DNA of 11,899 nt from Nitrospirota bacterium (GTDB taxonomy: Bacteria; Nitrospirota; 9FT-COMBO-42-15; HDB-SIOI813): assembly GCA_023248365.1 (NCBI GenBank), contig JAHFER010000026.1:1-11899 (forward strand), written 5' to 3'. Position 1 is the stretch's first letter, and each line of letters starts with the position of its first letter. Shown in pieces: positions 1 to 4,766 of this stretch. The position numbers were made by a program, and so were the translations under genes. Below the pieces are notes generated by a model. It made no database searches. It was not told where the DNA came from and worked only from the letters and a program-made list of their open reading frames with translations.

Positions 1-5
1 TGGGT

Positions 6-1136
6 ATGCAAAATAATAAGCTTGGTTTTAGATTGAAGGCAGCAAGGGAAACATTAGGTTTAACTCTGGGTGAGGCCGCAGAGAAATTGGGGTTTCCACA
101 TTATCAAACGCTTAAGAGCATTGAAAATGGTGAGCGGGAAGTAAAGACCTCTGAGTTGTCAAAGTTCTCAAAGGCCTATTTCATGAGCCTGAACAGGCTG
201 CTTGGCGACGAGGAGCTTAAGTTCAGCAATGCATTCCTGTGGCGCAATCCTCCAAAAGCGAAAAGGAAAAAACAGATAGAAGCTGAGATTTTTTTTCGTT
301 GCGGGCAATACCATCTGCTTGAAAAACTCCTCAACCTGAAGACCAAAAAAGGAGCATTCCTTGATGTTTCAATAGACGACATCAGCAGCAATAATGAAAT
401 AACAACTCTCTCAGAAAAGTTTCGTGATTATTTGTCGTTAGGAAGCAGGCCTGCATTTACATTGCAAAAAGTCCTGGAACAGGATTTTGGCGTAAAGATA
501 TTGTTCGAATCAATGCCTGAAGGGTCTGCTGTATCAACCTGTAATGCGGAGTTTGGTTCAGTTATTGTAATCAATTCTGAAGAGACTCCATGGCGGCGGA
601 ATTATGATCTTGCTCATGAGCTGTTCCACTTAGTTACGTGGAAAGCCTTATCCCACAATGAACTGGAAGATAAAAATTATTTTGATGATATAGAGAGGAA
701 GGCCGAGAGATTTGCCTCCATCCTTTTATTGCCAGGGAATGAGGTTAAAAAAGAAATAGTAGCAAGAAAAGAAACACAAAAACAGTTTACCTATTCAGAC
801 CTTGTTGATATAGCTATGGAATTTGGTGTATCAGCAAAGGCTATCCTGTATCGTATGGCAAATCTGGGACTAATTGATTGGGGAGCGGCTGACAAAATAG
901 CAAAAGACCAGGAGCTTACCGAGATAAGCAGACATAAAAGGCAGGATGAAAATAGGGAAAAGCCAAAGTCTGAACGTTTTATCTCCCTTGCAGTTCGTTG
1001 CCTGCGAAAAGGCTTAATCTCAAGAGGAAAATTCTCTGAGATGGTTGGCATAGACAGGAGTGACATTGACGACTTCATTGGCGAGACCGGCTTAATGGAA
1101 CTGGAAGGTGTCCCTATTGAAATTATGGCTTCTTGA
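6..1136 (+). CDS. XRE-family HTH domain / ImmA-IrrE-type zinc metallopeptidase
   Basis: The 376-residue protein has an N-terminal Cro/C1-type helix-turn-helix (about residues 5-65) and a central ImmA/IrrE (COG2856-type) metallopeptidase domain. The zinc motif HELFH is at 204-208, and the likely third ligand is E234 in RKAERFASILLLPG. The C-terminal part (about 322-365) is helical and has a second possible HTH-like stretch. Members of this family cleave phage-type or stress repressors, or act as antitoxin-like regulators. Here it overlaps the downstream PIN-like gene by 29 nt, so the two probably work as a regulator-effector pair. The ATG at 6 is the first start available, but only five bases precede it, so a longer protein beginning outside the window cannot be excluded. 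The domain call is firm; the target is unknown. Confidence 0.85.
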   Translation: MQNNKLGFRLKAARETLGLTLGEAAEKLGFPHYQTLKSIENGEREVKTSELSKFSKAYFMSLNRLLGDEELKFSNAFLWRNPPKAKRKKQIEAEIFFRCGQYHLLEKLLNLKTKKGAFLDVSIDDISSNNEITTLSEKFRDYLSLGSRPAFTLQKVLEQDFGVKILFESMPEGSAVSTCNAEFGSVIVINSEETPWRRNYDLAHELFHLVTWKALSHNELEDKNYFDDIERKAERFASILLLPGNEVKKEIVARKETQKQFTYSDLVDIAMEFGVSAKAILYRMANLGLIDWGAADKIAKDQELTEISRHKRQDENREKPKSERFISLAVRCLRKGLISRGKFSEMVGIDRSDIDDFIGETGLMELEGVPIEIMAS

Positions 1137-1623
1137 TGCTGATGTTATTATTGATCTGTTGTCGTTAGACGTTTTTGATAAGCTTGCCAAACAGCATGAA
1201 ATCTTTGCGGCCTCAACTGTTATAGGAGAAGTAAAATTCTTTAAGAGAAGTGATGATAAGCATTCTGTAAACTTACAGCAGCAGTATATTTCAATAGGCA
1301 TCGTAAAAGAGTTCTCAGCCTCCACTGATGAGATCAAGCATGTACTAACTAAACTACCTGCAGTGAACCAGGAGAACATTGATCCAGGGGAATTAGAATC
1401 ATTAGCTATCCTTACAAGAGAAGAAACTTTGATATTCTGCAGTTGTGATGCCGCAGCGATAAGAGCGCTTCCTTTCCTGAACCTCTCAGATAGGGGCATT
1501 TCCGTTGAAAATCTCCTTAAGTCATCAGGGCTTCAAAGATCAGACCTGAAGGACAGACATACTGAGCAATATTTCAAAAACAACCTGGCTATCGGGAAGA
1601 AGGACAAAATATACTTTTTTTAA
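1108..1623 (+). CDS. PIN-like domain protein, partner of the XRE-ImmA gene
   Basis: This 171-residue protein starts at GTG 1108, inside the upstream gene, with a GGAACTGGAAG purine stretch just before it. The acidic pattern fits a PIN-fold nuclease: LLDADVIIDLL at the N-terminus (D10, D12), E41 in VIGEVKFF, E95 in DPGELESLA, and D114 in FCSCDAAAIRAL. PIN proteins are usually Mg2+-dependent RNases and often toxins. XRE-ImmA plus PIN-like pairs recur on mobile elements, so a toxin-antitoxin-like or abortive-infection role is plausible, but that is inference. The two genes must be co-transcribed and are probably translationally coupled. No terminator is visible after the stop. Confidence 0.65.
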   Translation: MSLLKLWLLDADVIIDLLSLDVFDKLAKQHEIFAASTVIGEVKFFKRSDDKHSVNLQQQYISIGIVKEFSASTDEIKHVLTKLPAVNQENIDPGELESLAILTREETLIFCSCDAAAIRALPFLNLSDRGISVENLLKSSGLQRSDLKDRHTEQYFKNNLAIGKKDKIYFF

Positions 1624-1854
1624 GCCTGGGAAAGATTGCCTTCATCCCTAACTGCTTAAGCAACCTGCTGATTCATAAGAGCAGTACTGGCTTCCCTTGC
1701 CTGAAGCCCCTTTACATTGCGTTTACATACACCTGAACCAGCAAACACCTGAAAGGAGAAGATGTCCTGCGTAGGAGTTGGTTTCTTAATACTGCATACG
1801 ATAAGTCCTGTTTCTGCTCACTAATTAATCCGAAACGCGTCACTGGAATTCCGG
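1624..1854. other. Intergenic region with an unassigned minus-strand open frame
   Basis: No complete gene is recognised between the PIN-like gene and the vapC stop. On the minus strand a 53-codon frame is open between TGA at 1818-1820 and TAA at 1656-1658. It has no convincing ATG/RBS start; the only ATG is near its end. It reads protein-like, with QDIFSFQVFAGSGVCKRNV then GLQAREASTALMNQQVA. It could be the 3' tail of a decayed gene. An open frame of this length is also possible by chance, and I cannot assign a family. Confidence 0.3.
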
Positions 1855-2250
1855 CTACCACAATGTTTCAACATGAGGGTAGTTAAGGATCTTATCGTCC
1901 TTTGTGATAAGAGTTCCTCTTTGGATTATTGCGGTAGCTATGATGATTCTGTCAGCGGGGTCTCCGTGAAGCTCGCCTGGAAGTTGTACAGATTTTAACG
2001 CAATATTATTAGACACCGGAACAAAATGGACAAAAGGAAGGGCCTCAGACTTTGCAATCCAGTCCATGACATCCATAGTGAGCTTCAATCTGCCTTTCTC
2101 CACAAGCATTGCCACTTCCCAGACACTTATAGAAGAGATATAGATGGTTTTATTTTTCCGGGACCTTTCTATCCTGTCCCTTGATCTCTTAGAGAGCTTT
2201 TCAGGATTGCTGAGCCACCAGACCCATGCATGAGTGTCAAGGACAATCAC
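1855..2250 (-). CDS. vapC: VapC-type PIN-domain toxin (ribonuclease)
   Basis: This is a 131-residue PIN-domain toxin, predicted to be a Mg2+-dependent RNase of a type II toxin-antitoxin pair. It begins VIVLDTHAWVWWL (D5 of the active site), has SSISVWEVAML with E45, GDPADRIIIATA with D97/D100, and ITKDDKIL with D118/D119, the usual four-acid set. I place the start at GTG 2250 rather than ATG 2265. The GTG overlaps the antitoxin TGA as GTGA and has GGGAGG seven bases upstream, whereas the ATG would put that Shine-Dalgarno inside the gene. The toxin is therefore translated after the antitoxin by coupling. All active-site acids are present, so it should be functional. Confidence 0.9.
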   Translation of the reverse strand: MIVLDTHAWVWWLSNPEKLSKRSRDRIERSRKNKTIYISSISVWEVAMLVEKGRLKLTMDVMDWIAKSEALPFVHFVPVSNNIALKSVQLPGELHGDPADRIIIATAIIQRGTLITKDDKILNYPHVETLW

Positions 2251-2480
2251 TTGAGCGCCTCCCATTCATCGGCACTCACCGGCTCAAATGGTCTGTCGTA
2301 TTTTAAAACAGAGTTCTTTAGCGATTTCAAGGCTGCGTCAGGCTCTTCCCTGTAAGGAATAACCTTAATCACCGGCTCTCCGTGATTGGTAATGATTATC
2401 TCTTCCCCTGTCTCCTCAACCTGACGAAAATATTCCAGGGCATGAGGCTTAAATCTGGACTTTGATACAATGTGACTCAT
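2247..2480 (-). CDS. Phd/YefM-family antitoxin
   Basis: This 77-residue protein has the Phd/YefM look: an N-terminal DNA-binding half (SKSRFKPHALEYFRQVEETG, then EEIIITNHGEPVIKVIPY) and a C-terminal tail ending in EPVSADEWEALK that should wrap the toxin. It is the first gene of the pair; its TGA overlaps the vapC GTG. A good Shine-Dalgarno (GGGAGGTG) lies 4-6 nt before the ATG. The family represses its own promoter, and here the promoter is embedded in a palindrome just upstream, consistent with autoregulation by the antitoxin or the complex. Confidence 0.9.
   Translation of the reverse strand: MSHIVSKSRFKPHALEYFRQVEETGEEIIITNHGEPVIKVIPYREEPDAALKSLKNSVLKYDRPFEPVSADEWEALK
2258..2263 (-). promoter_or_regulatory. 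vapC ribosome binding site inside the antitoxin gene
   Basis: GGGAGG on the minus strand lies 7 nt before GTG 2250. It decides the vapC start, giving a 131-residue toxin and a GTGA stop-start overlap with the antitoxin. Confidence 0.75.
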
Positions 2481-2504
2481 TTCGCACCTCCCAAAAAAGA
2501 CATA

Positions 2505-2545
2505 ATGACTATGGTAATATTACTATGGTCATTTTAAGATGTCAA
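2505..2545 (-). promoter_or_regulatory. Promoter and palindromic operator of the antitoxin-vapC operon
   Basis: On the minus strand TTGACA (2540-2545) and TAATAT (2517-2522) are separated by 17 bp, an almost consensus sigma-70 promoter. A 28-bp imperfect palindrome at 2505-2532, centred on AATATT, covers the -10 box. It also contains CCATAGT as a direct repeat. Binding there would block RNA polymerase, as expected for toxin-antitoxin autoregulation. Confidence 0.8.
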
Positions 2546-2595
2546 TCCAGGAAGGTTTATTTGAAATTATAGGAAAATCAAAATTTCAGTTTGGA

Positions 2596-2742
2596 TTATA
2601 GACTGATGATGCTAATGACAAGTTGGCGATTTTCGTAGCGGCGCTTACGTGATAAAGTAATAGTTCCTTCTCCATCAATAAGCCCTGCAATGTAAGAGGC
2701 CTCTATAGCCTAAAGTGTTTTTACTTGCTTGTAGGTTGCCAT
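2596..2742 (-). pseudogene. Truncated LAGLIDADG homing endonuclease remnant with in-frame stop
   Basis: A minus-strand frame starts at ATG 2742 with a very good Shine-Dalgarno (AAAAGGAGG at 2748-2756). It reads MATYKQVKTL, an amber TAG at 2710-2712, then AIEASYIAGLIDGEGTITLS followed by RKRRYENRQLVISI, and ends at TAA 2596-2598. IAGLIDGEG is the first-helix signature of LAGLIDADG homing endonucleases, and the residues after it also fit the family. Only about 48 codons remain, against well over 100 for a full domain, so the gene is nonsense-mutated and 3'-truncated. It may mark a lost intron or free-standing endonuclease gene beside the tmRNA. Confidence 0.7.
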
Positions 2743-2784
2743 GTCGTCCTCCTTTTGCTTCCTAAATATTAGAGCATCTTCTTC

Positions 2785-2823
2785 AAAAAAGAAGGCCCCT
2801 GACAGCGACCTGTCAGGGGCCTT
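2785..2823 (-). terminator. Rho-independent terminator of ssrA
   Basis: A 14-bp perfect stem (2792-2805 with 2810-2823) around a 4-nt loop, rich in G and C, is followed on the minus strand by TTTTTT at 2785-2790. It lies 9 nt beyond the tmRNA CCA end and matches the position expected for the tmRNA terminator. Confidence 0.9.
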
Positions 2824-2832
2824 TTACAAAAA

Positions 2833-3189
2833 TGGTGGAGGCGGCGGGAATCGAACCCGCGTCCGGAAACGTTTAGCATCAAGGTTACTACATGCTTAGC
2901 CTGATGTATTTAATAAATTCGCAGCATTTCATGCCCACAGGCAGGCCCGAGTAGCCGCTATCCCGCTTAATCTTACCTGTCATCCGCAGGAGAATATGAC
3001 AGGCCAGCCTGCTAATATTGCACTCTTTCCCAATGCACAGGCGACGTCAGGAAGAGCGTCACTGCCTTATTTAGGCAGCGAGTGCCAATTCGTTGTTGGC
3101 AATTAAAATTCCCCGTTTGTTTAATGAGGCCAACGGGACCTCAGCATGCAACCCTGGCCTCTTCATCTCCGTCGAAGCCAGTCGCCCCC
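2833..3189 (-). ncRNA. ssrA: tmRNA (transfer-messenger RNA), tag ANNELALAA
   Basis: This is a one-piece tmRNA of 357 nt. The 5' end GGGGGCGACTGGC pairs with the 3' end CGCCTCC followed by ACCA (one G-U pair). The T-arm reads GCGGGTTCGATTCCCGC. The tag reading frame lies at 3071-3100: GCC resume codon, then Asn-Asn-Glu-Leu-Ala-Leu-Ala-Ala and TAA, giving the tag (A)ANNELALAA with the protease-directing LAA end. CCA is encoded. It rescues stalled ribosomes with SmpB, whose gene lies 0.9 kb upstream on the same strand. A terminator follows at 2785-2823. The mature 5' end is only 5 nt from a long hairpin repeat that should be part of the precursor leader. Confidence 0.97.
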
Positions 3190-3194
3190 ATCGC

Positions 3195-3353
3195 GTTGAC
3201 GCTGAAAAACGCCCATCTGCGGCGTCAGGACTGCGGATTTGAACTTCGGCGTACAACAAAGTACGCCTCAGCCCAAATCCTTGTCCTTCCTTCGGGGTAC
3301 CCATTGCGGCCGGAGGCCATTGCAATGGGTCGTGGACATTTTTGAGCGTCAAC
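3195..3353. repeat. Element A, copy 1: long covarying hairpin repeat before tmRNA
   Basis: This is a 159-bp palindromic repeat. The outer ends are GTTGACGCTGAAAAA and TTTTTGAGCGTCAAC. An inner stem pairs AGGAC (3227-3231) with GTCCT (3283-3287) and GGATTTG with CAAATCC. The central hairpin is GGCGTAC with GTACGCC around AACAAA. An extra nested 32-bp hairpin (ACCCATTGC/GCAATGGGT, 3299-3330) is absent from copy 2 at 8036-8160. It begins 5 nt from the tmRNA 5' end. No protein-coding frame is believable in it. Confidence 0.85.
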
Positions 3354-3362
3354 TTTGTTTTC

Positions 3363-3391
3363 ACTATAGGCTCTTGCAAAAGTCTTGTAAA
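3363..3391 (-). promoter_or_regulatory. Predicted ssrA promoter at the edge of a MITE
   Basis: On the minus strand TTTACA (3386-3391) and TATAGT (3363-3368) are 17 bp apart, each matching five of six consensus bases. The -10 lies in the 8-bp target duplication and the -35 lies inside the inserted element. Transcription would start near 3356, so the whole hairpin repeat at 3195-3353 would form the tmRNA precursor leader. Confidence 0.6.
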
Positions 3392-3496
3392 CGAATAGTT
3401 TGTCATTCCCACGAAAGTGGGAATCCAGTTTTTTACAATGTGTTACAATACCTCTGGATTCCCGTTTACACGGGAATGACGACTTTTGCAAAAGCC
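3369..3496. mobile_element. MITE-like element with 16-bp TIRs and 8-bp target duplication
   Basis: This 128-bp non-coding element is bounded by GGCTCTTGCAAAAGTC and GACTTTTGCAAAAGCC, inverted repeats with one mismatch. It is flanked by the perfect direct repeat TCACTATA at 3361-3368 and 3497-3504. Inside are two inverted modules, 3402-3428 and 3454-3480, each a small hairpin of the widespread GTCATTCCC...GGGAATCCAG type. GGCTCTT ends together with an 8-bp duplication resemble the ISL3 family, so mobilisation by an ISL3-like transposase is an inference. It carries no transposase. Confidence 0.8.
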
Positions 3497-3508
3497 TCAC
3501 TATATGAC

Positions 3509-3946
3509 TTAATTATATGGTTCATAGAATTCCTTATCTATTTCATCCCTGATTTGTGTGATGCTGTAGCCCTTGTCATGAAGCTTTTTTGCTAAACGTG
3601 CCTCGTTTACACATATATCGCATCCGGAGCCATGGCCGTCAGTAAAGCAGGTACGCAGGCTCTTGTGTCCATGGTGCTCTGCACAATAGCAGTAACAGTA
3701 CAAATGGTCAAGCACATCCGGGACAGCCGCTGCTGATGCATAAGCCTCGCGTATGTCACCATCAAAATTGTCCGGAGAAATTATAGGATTCGTCTCTCCA
3801 CCTCTCCAGTCAGGGTTATTCTTATATGCCACATAAGTAGCAGGATATTTACTGCTATCTTCATTGGCTTGTTTAGATTTCGAACAGGAAATTAATGTGA
3901 TTCCTGTAATTACAAGCACTGCTATTAAAATAATCCCTTTTTTCAT
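3509..3946 (-). CDS. Cysteine-rich lipoprotein, PCYCGC-motif type
   Basis: This 145-residue protein has a lipoprotein signal peptide: MKKG, a hydrophobic segment to about residue 20, and lipobox LISC with C21 as the lipidated cysteine. The mature part has YCYCYC (C84, C86, C88), then C100 and a CDIC pair (C109, C112), with HHGH and other histidines between them. This matches the PCYCGC family of unknown function; the Cys/His cluster suggests metal binding, which is inference. I chose ATG 3946, with GAAGGA upstream. The longer frame from 4045 adds a hydrophilic stretch lying within a repeat and would bury the signal peptide. The gene lies between smpB and ssrA on the same strand. Its stop is 4 nt from the MITE target duplication. 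Confidence 0.75.
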   Translation of the reverse strand: MKKGIILIAVLVITGITLISCSKSKQANEDSSKYPATYVAYKNNPDWRGGETNPIISPDNFDGDIREAYASAAAVPDVLDHLYCYCYCAEHHGHKSLRTCFTDGHGSGCDICVNEARLAKKLHDKGYSITQIRDEIDKEFYEPYN

Positions 3947-3965
3947 GTAACAATCCTTCATCATT

Positions 3966-4060
3966 GTCATTTCTGCGCAACATGCCCCAACAGACTTTAG
4001 CAGGGAGTTGGAATCCAGGGCTATGTCGTGGATCTGGATTCCCACTTTTGTGGGAATGAC
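3966..4060. repeat. Degenerate GTCATT...AATCCAG inverted repeat
   Basis: The perfect hairpin module at 4034-4060 (CTGGATTCCCAC, TTTT, GTGGGAATGAC) is the same kind as the two modules in the MITE at 3369-3496. Upstream, GTCATT (3966) and GGAATCCAG (near 4017) form a decayed opposing module. The long terminal repeats and target duplication seen in the other copy are missing. It separates smpB from the lipoprotein gene. Confidence 0.6.
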
Positions 4061-4078
4061 ATGCCTTTATCTGCCTTC

Positions 4079-4531
4079 TTACTTCTGCCTCTCCCTAAAC
4101 GCCTGCGCAATCTCCCTACCGGCATCCCGCTTTTTAATGCTCTCTCTCTTATCATAATCCTTTTTCCCTTTTGCTACTCCAATTTCTACCTTTGCTTTGC
4201 CCTGTTTGAAATATATCTTGAGAGGTACAAGGCTGTATCCCTTCTGCTGAATCTTTCCGATGATTCTGCTAATCTCTATTCTGTGTAAAAGGAGTTTCCT
4301 CTTTCTCTGAGGGTCATGATTATTTATGTTACCGGCCTTATATGGGCTTATATTACAGTGGAGAAATACCTCTCCCCGGTCTAAATGTGCATATCCGTCT
4401 TTGAGATTCCCACCGCCTTCCCTAAGCGATTTAACCTCTGTCCCTTTTAGCTGGATTCCGGCTTCAAAGGTGTCCTCAATAAAATAATCATGAAATGCCT
4501 TTTTATTTGCAGCAACTATGTTATCGTTCAT
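4079..4531 (-). CDS. smpB: SsrA-binding protein SmpB
   Basis: This 150-residue protein has the normal SmpB length. The N-terminal OB-fold runs from NKKAFHDYFIEDTFEAGIQL through GTEVKSLREG, NLKDGYA and HNPY-like NISPYKAG. The basic C-terminal tail GKKDYDKRESIKKRD plus AGREIAQAFRERQK acts in the mRNA channel of the stalled ribosome. SmpB binds tmRNA and delivers it to ribosomes during trans-translation. The tmRNA gene lies downstream on the same strand, with a lipoprotein gene between. The ATG at 4531 has only a weak Shine-Dalgarno. A promoter lies at 4577-4605, divergent from the tRNA-Leu promoter. Confidence 0.97.
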   Translation of the reverse strand: MNDNIVAANKKAFHDYFIEDTFEAGIQLKGTEVKSLREGGGNLKDGYAHLDRGEVFLHCNISPYKAGNINNHDPQRKRKLLLHRIEISRIIGKIQQKGYSLVPLKIYFKQGKAKVEIGVAKGKKDYDKRESIKKRDAGREIAQAFRERQK

Positions 4532-4576
4532 AACTACTTAAAAATTCTAAATAAATTTGATTATAAAGTAAGAATT

Positions 4577-4605
4577 ATGATAACATAGCGATAATTCAAA
4601 GGCAA
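4577..4605 (-). promoter_or_regulatory. Predicted smpB promoter
   Basis: On the minus strand TTGCCT (4600-4605) and TATCAT (4577-4582) are separated by 17 bp. A second TATAAT-like box lies nearer the gene (about 4560-4566) but without a good -35. The site is divergent from the tRNA-Leu promoter at 4635. Confidence 0.5.
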
Positions 4606-4634
4606 ATTACAGGAAGAGATGAATGCCTTTTCTC

Positions 4635-4664
4635 TTGACAAATCCCTTGTTAATTTTTTATTCT
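4635..4664 (+). promoter_or_regulatory. Promoter of tRNA-Leu and probably glnD
   Basis: A perfect TTGACA at 4635-4640 is followed after 18 bp by TATTCT at 4659-4664, 9 nt before the mature tRNA 5' end. No separate promoter fits between the tRNA and glnD, so this is the likely source of glnD mRNA too. Confidence 0.65.
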
Positions 4665-4673
4665 GTTGGATGT

Positions 4674-4758
4674 GCCGAAGTGGTGGAATTGGTAGACACG
4701 CATGTTTGAGGGGCATGTGGGTTTTCCCGTGGGGGTTCAAATCCCCCCTTCGGCACCA
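4674..4758 (+). tRNA. tRNA-Leu (anticodon GAG)
   Basis: This is an 85-nt class II tRNA. The acceptor GCCGAAG pairs with CTTCGGC, then ACCA (CCA encoded). The anticodon loop TTGAGGG gives GAG, reading CUY leucine codons. The long variable arm is TGGG/TTTT/CCCG and the T-arm is GGGGGTTCAAATCCCCC. The anticodon stem includes a terminal U-G pair. It ends 8 nt before the glnD ATG. Confidence 0.95.
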
Positions 4759-4766
4759 AACTAAAT

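Noticed and set aside
2251..2265. ATG at 2265 as the vapC start
   Set aside because: The Shine-Dalgarno lies after it, and GTG 2250 gives the normal VapC N-terminus and a GTGA overlap.
2833..2880. Integration (att) duplication of the tmRNA 3' end flanking the accessory genes
   Set aside because: No second copy of the tmRNA 3' end was found in positions 1-2832, so a tmRNA-integrated island cannot be supported from this window.
3071..3595. Open frames on both strands over the tmRNA 5' half and the repeats (for example 3082-3345 and 3239-3595 on +, 3071-3412 and 3225-3500 on -)
   Set aside because: They run through tmRNA and palindromic repeat sequence, have no RBS or family resemblance, and the minus frame ends simply because it contains the tmRNA tag and its stop.
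3947..4045. Upstream extension of the lipoprotein gene to 4045
   Set aside because: It would put a hydrophilic segment before a clean MKK signal peptide and lies within repeat sequence.
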